NCBI RefSeq assembly: GCF_000153805.1
Contig: NZ_DS022298.1
Location: 2,174,827-2,238,826, forward strand
DNA from: Synechococcus sp. BL107
GTDB taxonomy: Bacteria; Cyanobacteriota; Cyanobacteriia; PCC-6307; Cyanobiaceae
DNA: 64,000 nucleotides
Reading direction: 5' to 3'
Part shown: one piece after another, positions 51,181 through 60,902 of the stretch
Layout: each line of letters begins with the position of its first letter
Position numbering within the stretch: position 1 is the first letter of the stretch
Notes under the pieces: model-generated
What the model saw: the letters and a program-made list of their open reading frames with translations, nothing else
Told to the model about the DNA's origin: nothing
Database searches by the model: none
Made by a program: the position numbers and the translations under genes

Positions 51181-52452
51181 CTAGACAGAGGGAAGCGCTC
51201 GGGGGAGCAGATCACGCACTTCTGCGGCCAAGGCCATCACAGCACCGGGCTCACCGCGAAGGGCCTGGAGGTCCTCACGCTGCCCCTCTAAACGCTCTGG
51301 AGACGACAACCATTCGATCGCTTCCGTCGCGATTTGTTGGGGAGTGATCTCACCAATTCGCTCAGGAACCACACCTCGACCCGCCGTGATGTTGGGCCAA
51401 GCCACAAAACCGTTGTTGCGCAGTCTCCAGAACGTCAACAACGCTCCCAACAGACGTCGCAAACCAGGGATCCGCGCCAACAAGCCAAAACCGCCGTCCC
51501 AAGCGCGCATCATGTCCAAATGCTGGGTGGGCACCATCACGATCATGGGAACCGCCAACGCACCGAGTTCAGCGGTGTTGGCACCCACGGTGGTTAGTGC
51601 CAAATCGCACTGACTCAAAGGGCCATGGGCTGGATGCTCCTGAATCAATTGGATGCGCGTTCCAGCTTTCGTGATCAACACATCGCGATCAACATCCACC
51701 ACCGCTGATCGATAGCGAGCGGCAATTGGGTTGGTCGGGCCCGCAAAGCGCAGAAGTTCTTCAACGCTGGTGGTGGGGGCCAACGGCAACAAGAACCGAC
51801 ATTCCGGACGTTCTTTGGCGATGTGATCCGCGGTTTCGAGAAAAAACGGCATCCCGACGCTCAATTTGGCTGCCTTCGAACCCGGTAGTAACGCCACCCA
51901 CTCACCATCCGGCAGGGGAGCCTCTCGACGAGCAAACGACGAAAGATCAGCCATCAAATCACCAACCACCCGACAGCGGCCCTGATAACGGACTGGCAAT
52001 TGGCGGCGCACCGCGTCTGACATTGCAGCAATGCTGTCGTTCCACTGCGGCCAACGCGCCACCCACTCCGCGTAGGTGATGTGGCGGTACCCGAGACGGG
52101 CAGATAACAGCACCGTCCAAAACTGATCACCCCCCAGAAACACCACGATTCCTTTCTTAGGCCACAAGCCAAAGCGTTTGGGACGCAACAGCAGTGACCA
52201 AAATGATCGAGCCGGAACGATCCGATCAAACAGCTGCCAAGGCTGAGCCGCTCGATGCTCTTGGCCCGTGGCATTCGGACAGGGCACCAACACCAGTTGC
52301 AGGCTGGCGGGAGAGCTGGGAACGCGTGGTCGTAATGGCTGAAGACTGTGGAGCCGTTCCGCAAGAGGTCGAACCCAGGTGCTCAACTCCCCTGGACCGT
52401 TCGAAACCAAGACGATCGCCAGTCCTGGGTCAGCGTTTTGGAGGCTTGCCAA
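51181..52452 (-). CDS. Lipid-A-disaccharide synthase-like glycosyltransferase
   Basis: About 423 residues of a GT-B glycosyltransferase resembling LpxB: VSNGPGELSTWVRPLAERL, FLGGDQFWTVLLSARLGYRH and LALTTVGANTAELGALAVPM. Cyanobacteria often carry such LpxB-related proteins of unclear acceptor. No ATG is available at the N-terminus; the TTG at 52452 is chosen because the frame farther upstream crosses the tRNA gene (52463-52544) and cannot be protein. It reads away from accC. Confidence 0.75.
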   Translation of the reverse strand: MASLQNADPGLAIVLVSNGPGELSTWVRPLAERLHSLQPLRPRVPSSPASLQLVLVPCPNATGQEHRAAQPWQLFDRIVPARSFWSLLLRPKRFGLWPKKGIVVFLGGDQFWTVLLSARLGYRHITYAEWVARWPQWNDSIAAMSDAVRRQLPVRYQGRCRVVGDLMADLSSFARREAPLPDGEWVALLPGSKAAKLSVGMPFFLETADHIAKERPECRFLLPLAPTTSVEELLRFAGPTNPIAARYRSAVVDVDRDVLITKAGTRIQLIQEHPAHGPLSQCDLALTTVGANTAELGALAVPMIVMVPTQHLDMMRAWDGGFGLLARIPGLRRLLGALLTFWRLRNNGFVAWPNITAGRGVVPERIGEITPQQIATEAIEWLSSPERLEGQREDLQALRGEPGAVMALAAEVRDLLPRALPSV

Positions 52453-52462
52453 AAGAATGAAA

Positions 52463-52544
52463 TGCGGATGGCGAGACTTGAACTCGCAAGGCCGAAGCCA
52501 CACGCCCCTCAAACGTGCGTGTCTACCAATTCCACCACATCCGC
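52463..52544 (-). tRNA. tRNA-Leu (GAG anticodon)
   Basis: An 82-nt class II tRNA. GCGGATG (5') pairs with CATCCGC (3') plus discriminator A; the D arm has TGGTAGAC and the T arm GCGAGTTCAAGTCTCGC. The anticodon loop TTGAGGG gives GAG, reading CUC/CUU leucine codons. A variable-arm hairpin (TGGCTTCGGCC) is present. CCA is not encoded. Confidence 0.93.
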
Positions 52545-52674
52545 GTGGTCGATTCAGCCCCGCGGGCGTCATCGAGGAGTGATCATACCGGCCGGAGTAA
52601 CTCAGGCTGGCGTTTCGAGCTCTTAATCAGTCGCCGCTGATACGATCCGCCTTGAGGCCTAATGACACTGCGGG

Positions 52675-54021
52675 ATGCCCATCGGCAAAGTGCTGATCGC
52701 CAACCGCGGCGAGATCGCTCTTCGAATTTTGCGGAGCTGCAGGGAGCTCGGCATCGCCACCGTTGCGGTGTACAGCTCTGTGGACAAAGACGCTCTGCAC
52801 GTTCAGCTAGCGGATGAAGCCGTATGCGTTGGAGAAGCCCAAAGCAACAAGAGCTATCTCAACGTTCCCAACATCCTTGCCGCAGCTACGTCACGCGGTG
52901 CCGACGCCATTCACCCGGGATATGGCTTCCTGGCAGAAAACGACAAATTTGCCGAGATGTGCAACGAGCACGGGCTCACATTTGTAGGACCATCACCCCA
53001 TGCGATTCGGTCCATGGGCGATAAATCCACTGCCAAAACAACGATGCAATCGGTGGGAGTCCCCACCGTTCCAGGCAGTGAAGGATTGCTGTCCAATCCA
53101 CAAGAGGCCGCTCAGCTCGCAGCTGAAATGGGCTATCCCGTGATGATCAAAGCCACTGCCGGTGGTGGTGGTCGAGGCATGCGTCTCGTGCCCAGCCCCG
53201 ATCAGCTCGAAAGCCTCTACAAGGCGGCCCAAGGGGAAGCAGAAGCGGCCTTTGGCAATCCTGGCCTCTACATGGAGAAATTCATCGACCGCCCCCGCCA
53301 CGTGGAAGTGCAGGTGCTGGCGGATCGTCACGGCAATGTTGTGCATCTCGGCGAACGGGACTGCTCCATCCAGCGGCGCCACCAAAAACTGCTTGAAGAA
53401 GCGCCAAGCCCTGCCTTGGATCCCGAGCTGCGGCGAAAGATGGGTGAAGCGGCCATCGCCGCAGCCCGAAGCATTAACTACGAAGGGGCTGGCACGGTTG
53501 AGTTTCTCCTCGACCGCACCGGCGGTTTCTATTTCATGGAGATGAACACACGAATTCAGGTTGAACATCCGGTGACGGAGATGGTCACTGGGGTTGACCT
53601 GATTGCCGAGCAACTCCGCATTGCTGGAGGCGAACCGATCAGCGTTCGCCAAGACGAGATCCAACTCAATGGCCATGCCATCGAATGCAGGATTAATGCT
53701 GAAGATGCCCGCCATAATTTCCGACCTGCTCCAGGTCGCATCACAGGGTGGCTTCCCCCTGGAGGCCCTGGGGTGCGTGTCGACAGCCATGTGTACACGG
53801 GGTACGACATCCCCCCCTTCTACGACTCGTTGATTGGGAAGGTGATTGTTTGGGGCAAAGACCGCCAACACGCCATGACCCGGATGAAACGGGCCCTGAA
53901 TGAATGTGCCGTTACGGGAATTCCCACCACTGTTGAATTCCACTTGGAGATGCTCGACCGTCCAGAGTTCATCAACGGCGACATCCACACCAAATTTGTG
54001 GAGCAGGAAATGCTGCCCTAG
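52675..54021 (+). CDS. accC: Acetyl-CoA carboxylase biotin carboxylase subunit
   Basis: A 448-residue ATP-grasp enzyme: [20 protein letters not shown] at the start, the glycine-rich [14 protein letters not shown] loop, and the [18 protein letters not shown] metal and biotin site. It carboxylates biotin on the carrier protein, the first step of fatty-acid synthesis. The length is standard. It begins with ATG at 52675 and stands alone, as in many cyanobacteria where acc genes are scattered. Confidence 0.98.
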   Translation: MPIGKVLIANRGEIALRILRSCRELGIATVAVYSSVDKDALHVQLADEAVCVGEAQSNKSYLNVPNILAAATSRGADAIHPGYGFLAENDKFAEMCNEHGLTFVGPSPHAIRSMGDKSTAKTTMQSVGVPTVPGSEGLLSNPQEAAQLAAEMGYPVMIKATAGGGGRGMRLVPSPDQLESLYKAAQGEAEAAFGNPGLYMEKFIDRPRHVEVQVLADRHGNVVHLGERDCSIQRRHQKLLEEAPSPALDPELRRKMGEAAIAAARSINYEGAGTVEFLLDRTGGFYFMEMNTRIQVEHPVTEMVTGVDLIAEQLRIAGGEPISVRQDEIQLNGHAIECRINAEDARHNFRPAPGRITGWLPPGGPGVRVDSHVYTGYDIPPFYDSLIGKVIVWGKDRQHAMTRMKRALNECAVTGIPTTVEFHLEMLDRPEFINGDIHTKFVEQEMLP

Positions 54022-54032
54022 GCCACTCTGCG

Positions 54033-54356
54033 CTAGGCCACCGCTTGGGCACTCCGCAGCAGGATTTGCGAGAGAACACCCTGTTGTCCTACCAACAGCT
54101 CCCGAAACAAGCTGATCAACCCCACCCAGATCACAGGGGTGACATCAACCCCTCCAATCGGAGCGATCACTTTTCTTGTAAGAACTAGGACTGGCTCCGT
54201 GGGCCAGGCGATCAAAGGCCACGCTCCTTTCGTCATATCCACCTGGGGATACCAGGTAAGAACGATGCGGAGCAAAAATGCGAGGGTCCAAGCAGCCAGT
54301 AAGACACCCAATAAAACGTGGACAATCGGCAAGGCCTGAAGCAGCAGCGGCGTCAC
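54033..54356 (-). CDS. YggT family membrane protein
   Basis: 107 residues from a GTG at 54356; a TTG at 54365 would add three. Two membrane regions (VHVLLGVLLAAWTLAFLLRI and VTPVIWVGLISLFREL) flank WPLIAWPTEPVLVLTRKVIA and PIGGVDVTP. This is the YGGT pattern (RxxxP with G(G/D)xDxxP), found in chloroplasts and bacteria in membrane or plastid-nucleoid roles. It converges on accC with a 12-bp gap. Confidence 0.85.
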   Translation of the reverse strand: MTPLLLQALPIVHVLLGVLLAAWTLAFLLRIVLTWYPQVDMTKGAWPLIAWPTEPVLVLTRKVIAPIGGVDVTPVIWVGLISLFRELLVGQQGVLSQILLRSAQAVA

Positions 54357-54444
54357 AAACCTCAAAGCAATCGAGCCACCATCGTAGAAACAGGACTTTG
54401 ATCATTAGGATCGCGCTGGCCACGATGCAGACGGCAACGCCCCG

Positions 54445-54567
54445 ATGACCTCCTCCCTCTCCAACTTTCTAAGCAGCCTCGTGTGGGGAGCTGTGATTAT
54501 TGTTGTGCCCGCAACCATTGCTTTGATCCTGGTGAGTCAGACCGACCGCCTCGACCGCAAGCTCTGA
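54445..54567 (+). CDS. psbX: Photosystem II protein PsbX
   Basis: A 40-residue protein: [20 protein letters not shown], then [20 protein letters not shown]. The single helix and the SQTD...R tail match PsbX, a small subunit near cytochrome b559 that helps quinone turnover. It is followed 50 bp later by the Ycf66 gene on the same strand, a usual cyanobacterial arrangement. Confidence 0.93.
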   Translation: MTSSLSNFLSSLVWGAVIIVVPATIALILVSQTDRLDRKL

Positions 54568-54616
54568 CCAACAACTGGCGCCACTCGTAAGCTAGGGCGC
54601 AAGCGGGAGCGCACCT

Positions 54617-55633
54617 TTGGTAAATGCCAGTCTTAATTGGGCCAGCATTGTCGGGATTGTGCTGGCCGTCGGCGGTGCGCTGCTTTACTTCATGCGCACC
54701 TTCAAGCCTGCGCTTGCAAGGGATTACGACGTTTTCTTTGCCGCAATCGGACTTCTTTGCGGAGGAATCCTCTTTTTTCAAGGCTGGCGCCTTGATCCGA
54801 TTCTTCAGTTCGGCCAGTTTCTATTGGCCGGCACCACAGTATTTTTCGCGTACGAAAGCGTTCGCCTGAGGGGTGTCGCGACGGAGCAAGCACGACGCTC
54901 CGCCTATTTCGACGATGAACCTGCGGCACCAAGGGGGGAGCCTGGTCCCGGAGGCCTCCGGGGCGGATGGGATGAGGACTACGACCGCTTTGACGAACCG
55001 CAGACGGTCCAACGCCGTTTCGGCGGACGCAATGCCGGCACAGAGGACCGCCCCGAAGACGATTTTTATCGCCCAAGACGCACGAGTCGAGCCGCGATTC
55101 CAGAGGAAGCCGCGAGTCGCCGCGGGCGCGACCAAGACACCCAAGGTTGGGATCAACCCGACGAACGCTCCCGTCGCATGGCACGTTTCCGCGCCGGTGA
55201 AGCCAGGGATGAGCGGCGACCCGATTTCGGTGAACGGCGCTCTGATCGTGAGGAGCAACGGCGGGGCAGCCGGCCTACGGGTCGCCAAGAACGCCCCACC
55301 GGATCGCCCGTACGCCCTGAAGCGGAAGACGCCGCCTTCAGCACCAGTCGGAGTGGGAGAAATACCGCATCAGCCCCCGCACCCCAAACCAAAAGCCCAT
55401 TCCCCAATTCAGGGAGAGAGAGAGGTGGAGAGGCCCCAAGCCGCCCGCTGAGCAGCAGACCCCGATCAAACAATCCTTCCTCAACAGCAGCGACCAGCCA
55501 GTTCCAATCGAATGCTGAAACCGGGCGGTCCGCACCACGCAGCTCCCGTCCTCGCGATAACAGTCAACGGGACAACAGCCCACGCGATAACAGCCCTCGG
55601 GTCCGGGACAACAGTTCCCGCTTTGACGACTGA
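54617..55633 (+). CDS. ycf66: Ycf66 family protein
   Basis: A 338-residue protein whose first ~95 residues have three short hydrophobic helices (IVGIVLAVGGALLYFMRTFK, VFFAAIGLLCGGILFFQGWR and FGQFLLAGTTVFFAYES), the Ycf66 domain. The remaining ~240 residues are Arg/Asp/Pro/Ser-rich and disordered. Ycf66 occurs in cyanobacteria and chloroplasts, with no clear function. The start is TTG at 54617. It pairs with psbX. Confidence 0.88.
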   Translation: MVNASLNWASIVGIVLAVGGALLYFMRTFKPALARDYDVFFAAIGLLCGGILFFQGWRLDPILQFGQFLLAGTTVFFAYESVRLRGVATEQARRSAYFDDEPAAPRGEPGPGGLRGGWDEDYDRFDEPQTVQRRFGGRNAGTEDRPEDDFYRPRRTSRAAIPEEAASRRGRDQDTQGWDQPDERSRRMARFRAGEARDERRPDFGERRSDREEQRRGSRPTGRQERPTGSPVRPEAEDAAFSTSRSGRNTASAPAPQTKSPFPNSGRERGGEAPSRPLSSRPRSNNPSSTAATSQFQSNAETGRSAPRSSRPRDNSQRDNSPRDNSPRVRDNSSRFDD

Positions 55634-55656
55634 ATCGTCTCCTCTCGCCGCTGCTG

Positions 55657-56169
55657 ATGCTCCTGATCGGCATGGGCCTGGTGGGCTGTAGTGGCCGCGT
55701 GGAGCGAGCCGGCGGTGGATTACTGGCCAAAAGCCAACAGAATCCTGCCCTGAGTGGAAACGGGCAATGGCTCGCCGTGATCAGCGACCTGCGGGGGCGC
55801 CAAACGGTGCAATTGCGCAATGTGAGCAATGGATCGATCCAGGCATTGCCTCAACTCAAACGTCATCAGCCCCATAGCTCACCATCGCTGAGCTGGAATG
55901 GTCGATACCTGGCCCTGATCACCCAACAGGGACGGCGACGGATGGCAGTCATCGCCGACCGTCTCAACGGGCGATTGCACCCCATTCAGCTCCCTGGCGG
56001 CCGAGATCCGATTCAAGTCAGCCTGTCACCCGACGCCCAAACCATGGCTCTACAAGTGACCGATCAAGGTCTTTGGCGCGTTGAGATTTTTGACCTGAGC
56101 GATGTGTTGGAAACCGACCGACCAGCGGGACAAGCCTTGAGCACTCCACCCCTCTCGCCAACACCATGA
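55657..56169 (+). CDS. TolB-like lipoprotein (copy 1)
   Basis: A 170-residue protein with a lipobox start (MLLIGMGLVGC|SG) and beta-propeller-like repeats: NPALSGNGQWLAVIS, SSPSLSWNGRYLALI and IQVSLSPDAQTMALQV. Each resembles a TolB/WD40-type blade strand. It is probably lipid-anchored and periplasmic. The ATG at 55657 is chosen; the upstream frame is closed by a stop. The stop overlaps the next ATG as ATGA. Confidence 0.75.
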   Translation: MLLIGMGLVGCSGRVERAGGGLLAKSQQNPALSGNGQWLAVISDLRGRQTVQLRNVSNGSIQALPQLKRHQPHSSPSLSWNGRYLALITQQGRRRMAVIADRLNGRLHPIQLPGGRDPIQVSLSPDAQTMALQVTDQGLWRVEIFDLSDVLETDRPAGQALSTPPLSPTP

Positions 56170-56645
56170 CAAGGCTCAGCCTGAGCTTGGGTGTGCTCCT
56201 TTTGCTGGCTGGATGCAGTGGCGGGCGACCGCGTCCCCGGCCCGAGCTCAATGGACTCCTGCGTCAATCAGTGAGTAGCCGCCGGGACCCAGCTCTTGCC
56301 CAGGTCTGGTTGGCGAGCCTTGGCACGCGGGGCGGGCGAGAGCGGATCGAACTGATCGACCTCAGAACTCGCCGACCGGTACCACTACCAGGCCTTAATC
56401 GCGCAGACGCCCAACCCATCAGCCTCAGCGTGAGCGGTGATGGCGGCCGCATCGCCGTGGTTCAGCAACGGGAGGATCGCACTGAGCTCTTTCTCTACCG
56501 CCGTAATGCAGCAGCCCTGCAGCGACTCCCTTTAGATCCTCCTGGCGTGCCTCGATCAGTGAGTCTTGATGGCTCAGGGAGGCTTCTGGCCGTACAAGTG
56601 AGTCGAAACGGGCGCTGGGACGTTGATCTCATCCGCTTGCCGTAA
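56166..56645 (+). CDS. TolB-like lipoprotein (copy 2)
   Basis: A 159-residue protein with signal MTRLSLSLGVLLLLAGC (lipobox LAGC) and two or three propeller-like strands: ISLSVSGDGGRIAVVQQRED and RSVSLDGSGRLLAVQV. It is related to the preceding gene and coupled to it by ATGA. Both may form one multi-subunit periplasmic protein. They converge with the HLIP gene. Confidence 0.75.
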   Translation: MTRLSLSLGVLLLLAGCSGGRPRPRPELNGLLRQSVSSRRDPALAQVWLASLGTRGGRERIELIDLRTRRPVPLPGLNRADAQPISLSVSGDGGRIAVVQQREDRTELFLYRRNAAALQRLPLDPPGVPRSVSLDGSGRLLAVQVSRNGRWDVDLIRLP

Positions 56646-56855
56646 TTAAGGAAGCAAGCCTGCCCAAGACAGAAACGTGTCTCCACTCAACACTTCAACC
56701 AAGACGACTGCCACAAACCCAACCATGGCGAAACGGCCATTCACCCGCTCGGCATAACTGCTCCAACCAAAGGCAGGAGCATCGGTTGTGGTGGCTGTGG
56801 CAGATCTGGCCTGCTCTTGGCTGGCGTCAGCAGCACTGGTGGTCTCAGAAGTCAT
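56646..56855 (-). CDS. hli: High-light-inducible protein (HLIP/Scp)
   Basis: A 69-residue protein: a polar N-terminus, then PAFGWSSYAERVNGRFAMVG and FVAVVLVEVLSGDTFLSWAG. The E-x-x-NGR-x-AM motif is the chlorophyll-binding helix of the LHC/ELIP family. HLIPs protect photosystem II assembly under high light. The stop is immediately after the lipoprotein's end on the opposite strand. Confidence 0.93.
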   Translation of the reverse strand: MTSETTSAADASQEQARSATATTTDAPAFGWSSYAERVNGRFAMVGFVAVVLVEVLSGDTFLSWAGLLP

Positions 56856-56863
56856 CGGGTCGA

Positions 56864-58870
56864 TCAGACGCGGCCGAATTCATAGCCTGCCGCAGGCAAC
56901 AGACGCCATCCTCCCTTTCCATCCAGCTCGAGCACCGTGTCGTGGAATTCCGTCAGGGTTGGGCGGTGTCCAACACTGATGAACGACATCTCACGACGAC
57001 AGAGCAACTCGTAAAGATGGCGCTCTGTTGCGACATCCAACGCGCTGGTGGCCTCATCGAGAACCACCATCTGCGGAGCATTGAGCAAAAGCCGAGCGAA
57101 GGCAAGCCGTTGTTGCTCGCCTAAGGACAACAGCCTTGGCCAATCTTGCTTCACATCCAGATCGGGATAACGGTTGAGCAAATCAGGCAGACAGGCCTCG
57201 GCCAACACAGCCCGGAATTGGTCATCGGCAAACCGATCAGACTCCAAGGGGTAAGCCAGCTGCTCCCGCAAGGAACCCAGCAACATGTAGGGCTTTTGGG
57301 GAATAAACAGCAAATCCCCCGTTGACGGGCGCTGAATTTCACCATCCCCTTGCACCGGCCAAAGACCACTCACCAGACGTAAAAACGAGGTTTTACCGCA
57401 ACCGGAAGGGCCCACAACCAACAATCGCTGGCGGGGCTCAAGACTGAGGTTGAGATCGCGAATCAAGACCCGATCACTGAAGGGCGGCACCAGATCGACA
57501 CCCTTCAGCAACAAATGATTTCCCTCGGTGATTTGCGCGGAGGAACCACTGACTAGAGGACCATCGTCCCGCTGGGCGCTGATCTCATCAACGCGACCTT
57601 GGAAACCCTCAAGACGAGAAATACTGGCGGAGAATGCCGCTAAACGGTCAATATTATTGACAATATAACTCACCGAAAACAACACCTGAGAGAAGGCAAT
57701 ACTGGCCTGCCCAAATACACCAAAATCAACTTCCTTAGCGAAATAAATCGGTGCAATCACCAGCCAAGGCAGAAAGCGAGAGAAGTAGTCATAGGAGCGC
57801 TGAATCACACTGATCAACGCCTCCCAAACAATCAATCGGTTGTAGTTCTGAATGGCACCATCCAGCCTGCGATTCGCCTCTTTACCCTCTTGCCCCTCAC
57901 CACCATAGAAGGCAATTGATTCAGCATTATCTCTGATATGAACAAGCCCGTAGCGAAAGTCGGCTTCAAGCTTTAATTGCTGATAATTCAACGACACAAG
58001 CTTACGACTTGCGAAAACAATTAAACCGGTTCCCACAACTGAGTAGACCAGCAACAGCAACGCAAGCCGTCCATTAATTGTCCAAAGAACGATAATAAAA
58101 CTGAGAAACGTTAACAAGGCTGAGATCACCTCAACCAAGACACTCAGACTGGTGATCGTAAAGCTTCTCGTATCATCAGAAATACGCTGATCCGGGTTAT
58201 CAATATCGGATGCATTCTCGTCGTTCGGATTCAGAACGTAATAGGCACGATTTGATAAATAACGGCCCAATAAGCGTGAACTCAGCCATCGACGCCACAT
58301 CAATCCCACCTTGGGGATTAGGTAACTTTGTACAGCTCGTATTGGCAAGGCCAAAACAAGGCAGAACGCATAGATGGCAACAATTTTCCAGAAGCTGCTC
58401 TCGTCGTAACCGACCAGAGCATTTTCAATATTTCGGGCAATAAAACTAATCCCCACATTGATTCCATTGATCACAAGGATCAACAAAGCAATGACACCCA
58501 GCAGCAACCAAGGCAACCAGCGCCCCTGACGAAGCTTGCTGCGAAAGGCCACAAAGCAACCGCCACCCACCAAGGTGAGGCCACTCACCAACGGACCGAT
58601 CCAACCCGACCAAATCGCATCGACCCGCTCGGGGATCCCGGGCAAGAAGCGTTCCTGCAAGCTGGGGATCAGCACTCCACTGATCTGGACCGCTGCCGTG
58701 AGTAGCAGGAGGGTGACCCCAACAACAACAACGAGCAGCGCAACAACGAGCAGCAGAAACTGCCAAGAGCGACTCTCTTCAACGGGCAGAAAATATGGCT
58801 GTGCGAGGCGCTGCAGCCGGCCGAGCTGCTGACCGAAGCCCTGTAACGGACGCCTTGAGGGTGTTGTCAT
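56864..58870 (-). CDS. SbmA/BacA-type ABC transporter (permease-ATPase fusion)
   Basis: A 668-residue protein. The first ~430 residues have about six membrane segments (LLLVVALLVVVVGVTLLLLT, LLGVIALLILVINGINVG and others) and match the ABC_membrane_2/SbmA-BacA permease. The last ~200 residues are an ATPase: Walker A VVGPSGCGKTSFLRLVSGLW, signature LSLGEQQRLAFARLLL and Walker B MVVLDEATSALD. The family exports or imports peptides, long-chain acyl or cobalamin-like molecules; the substrate is open. It precedes the HLIP gene by 8 bp on the same strand. Confidence 0.9.
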   Translation of the reverse strand: MTTPSRRPLQGFGQQLGRLQRLAQPYFLPVEESRSWQFLLLVVALLVVVVGVTLLLLTAAVQISGVLIPSLQERFLPGIPERVDAIWSGWIGPLVSGLTLVGGGCFVAFRSKLRQGRWLPWLLLGVIALLILVINGINVGISFIARNIENALVGYDESSFWKIVAIYAFCLVLALPIRAVQSYLIPKVGLMWRRWLSSRLLGRYLSNRAYYVLNPNDENASDIDNPDQRISDDTRSFTITSLSVLVEVISALLTFLSFIIVLWTINGRLALLLLVYSVVGTGLIVFASRKLVSLNYQQLKLEADFRYGLVHIRDNAESIAFYGGEGQEGKEANRRLDGAIQNYNRLIVWEALISVIQRSYDYFSRFLPWLVIAPIYFAKEVDFGVFGQASIAFSQVLFSVSYIVNNIDRLAAFSASISRLEGFQGRVDEISAQRDDGPLVSGSSAQITEGNHLLLKGVDLVPPFSDRVLIRDLNLSLEPRQRLLVVGPSGCGKTSFLRLVSGLWPVQGDGEIQRPSTGDLLFIPQKPYMLLGSLREQLAYPLESDRFADDQFRAVLAEACLPDLLNRYPDLDVKQDWPRLLSLGEQQRLAFARLLLNAPQMVVLDEATSALDVATERHLYELLCRREMSFISVGHRPTLTEFHDTVLELDGKGGWRLLPAAGYEFGRV

Positions 58871-58894
58871 CCCCCCATTCTGACCAGATACGGC

Positions 58895-59236
58895 TTAACC
58901 AGGGGGCCAAGCCAGGGGACGGCCACCAATCACATGTACATGGAGGTGAAACACCGTTTGTCCGGCGCCAGCTCCACTGTTAATCACGGTGCGCCAGTCG
59001 TTCAAGCCCTCTTGCTTGGCCACGCGAGCTGCCACCAACAACAAGTGCCCCAGCAAAACCTGATCGCTGTCCCCAGCCGATCGCAAACTTTCAATCGGCT
59101 GACGCGGAATCACCAACACATGGGTTGGTGCCTGGGGGGCAACATCGCGAAAAGCCAGGCACAACTCATCGCTGTACACCTCATCGCAGGGGATTTCACC
59201 TCGGAGAATTTTTCCAAAAATCGTGTCGTCCGCCAT
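58895..59236 (-). CDS. HIT-family nucleotide hydrolase
   Basis: 113 residues from the ATG at 59236: MADDTIFGKILRGEIPCDEV, then FRDVAPQAPTHVLVIPRQPI and the HIT box HLHVHV near the end. It is a Hint-type phosphoramidase acting on AMP-linked substrates. The longer frame upstream (to 59359) is out of family. It starts 24 bp after the ABC transporter on the same strand. Confidence 0.93.
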   Translation of the reverse strand: MADDTIFGKILRGEIPCDEVYSDELCLAFRDVAPQAPTHVLVIPRQPIESLRSAGDSDQVLLGHLLLVAARVAKQEGLNDWRTVINSGAGAGQTVFHLHVHVIGGRPLAWPPG

Positions 59237-59326
59237 GGCAACCAACAGGGAGGTAACGAGGAATGAAACGGCAGAGGTGGTGTGACAGGCCGGGCATAAG
59301 TCCCGTACTTCACAACCTCTTTTCTG

Positions 59327-60902
59327 ATGCTGGCACGGTGTCTCAGCGCGTCGCTCCACGGCCTCGAAGCCAAACCCGTCACCGTGGAGGTGGATCTTGC
59401 GCCGGGCCTTCCAGGAATTCAGTTAGTGGGGCTTGCCGATAGGGCGATCCAAGAATCCCGGGAGCGGGTGCGCTCAGCCCTTAGAAACAGTGGCTTTCGC
59501 GGCCCCTTGGTGCGGGTGGTGATCAACCTTGCTCCGGCCGACCGGCGCAAGGAAGGACCAGCCTTTGATCTACCCATTTCGCTCGGGCTGCTCGTGGCAA
59601 GCGGTCAGCTGGACCGCCCCAAGCTCGACGGACTTTGGTGTGCTGGTGAATTGATTGGGACTGGACGGCAGCCTGCGCCCCTGTCGTGGCGTGATTGCCC
59701 TTGCTGATTTGGCCAGACAGCAGGGCGCCAGAGCCCTGATCGTTCCCCCTGCCAATGCTCCTGAAGCAGCCCTCATCCCAAACCTCACAATTTGGACAGC
59801 CAGCAACCTCAAGCAGTTGGTGCAACAGCTCAAAGGGGAATGCCCGATTGTCCGCATTGAGCACAACCCATCGCCTCAGCCAGCCACCCCTGCCGCCAAG
59901 ACCTTGGATCACCTAGGTCTTGGCATCGAGGGCATGGATCGGGCCGCCCATGCTCTCGCCCTGGCAGCAGCCGGGGGGCATCACTTGTTGATGGTGGGTC
60001 CACCGGGTTGCGGGAAAACCCACTTGGCTCGCCATTTACCACTCCTCCTTCCACCCCTGACGACGTCTGAGTCGCTCACCATCACCCGGATTCACTCAGT
60101 AGCAGGAGAGTTTGATGCGAGTGAGCCGTTGCTCCATCAGCGACCCTTTCGCTCGGCACACCACAGCTGCTCGGGGGCGGCCCTCCTCGGCGGAGGCCAC
60201 ACCCCAAAACCAGGCAAAATCAGCCTTGCCCACGGGGGCGTTCTCTTTCTCGATGAATTGGCGGAGTTTCCGCGCCGGGTACTCGACCTGCTCCGCCAAC
60301 CCCTCGAGGACGGCAACGTGCGCCTCAGCCGCTCGCGAGAGACCACAGTCTTTCCCGCGGCTGTGACCTTAGTGGCCGCCACGAACCCTTGCCCATGTGG
60401 ATGGCATGGCGACAGCACCCAAGCCTGTCGCTGTACGAGGGCACAACGACAGCGCTACTGGCAACGGCTCTCAGGACCTCTCCTCGATCGGATTGATCTG
60501 CAATTGCGATTAGAGCGTCGATCATCGAAGCAAATGCGGAGTTGCCTTGAGGCAACCCCATCGCCACAAACTCACTCAGCGTGGCTCAAGCCCTCACGGG
60601 TGAAGGCAGCGCGTCGGCGCATGCGCACCCGAAATCCCCGGGGCTGCAGCAACCGCTTCCTCACAACAGCGGATCTACACCGCTACGGCCAATTCGAGGC
60701 CAATGGACTCACGCTGTGGGAGCGGGTGATCGAACAACGCAGGCTCACCACCCGTAGCAGCCTTCAGTTATTGCGGGTCGCCCGCACGATTGCCGACCTG
60801 AACGGCCAAGACACGGTGCCAACCGAAGCGATCGCCGACGCGAGTGGGTTCCGCTGCACGGATCTCATGGCAGATCACTCTGCCGGCGCTGAATCTCGAT
60901 AG
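59327..60902 (+). pseudogene. comM: ComM/YifB Mg-chelatase-like ATPase, split by 4-bp duplication
   Basis: Frame A (59327 to ~59650) encodes the N-terminal half: MLARCLSASLHGLEAKPVTV, then GLPGIQLVGLADRAIQESRE. Frame B (from ~59654) resumes at GLDGSLRPCRGVIALADLAR and runs to 60902 with the AAA+ motifs VGPPGCGKTHLARHLPLLL and LFLDELAEFPRRVLDLLRQP. The break coincides with a tandem ATTGATTG (59650-59657); deletion of one ATTG restores GELGLDGSLRP. The protein would otherwise be about 524 residues, usual for ComM, a DNA-branch-migration ATPase of transformation. It may be a pseudogene or a sequence error. The 3' end overlaps the DUF3747 gene. Confidence 0.85.

Noticed and set aside
52453-52572. 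N-terminal extension of the LpxB-like protein
   Set aside because: The frame is open here but crosses the tRNA-Leu gene, so it cannot be coding.
52993-53988. 331-codon minus-strand frame antisense to accC
   Set aside because: It is a shadow of the GC-rich AccC codons; accC is a conserved enzyme with all motifs.
54873-55451. 192-codon plus frame inside ycf66
   Set aside because: Arises from the low-complexity Arg/Pro/Ser region of Ycf66 in another phase.
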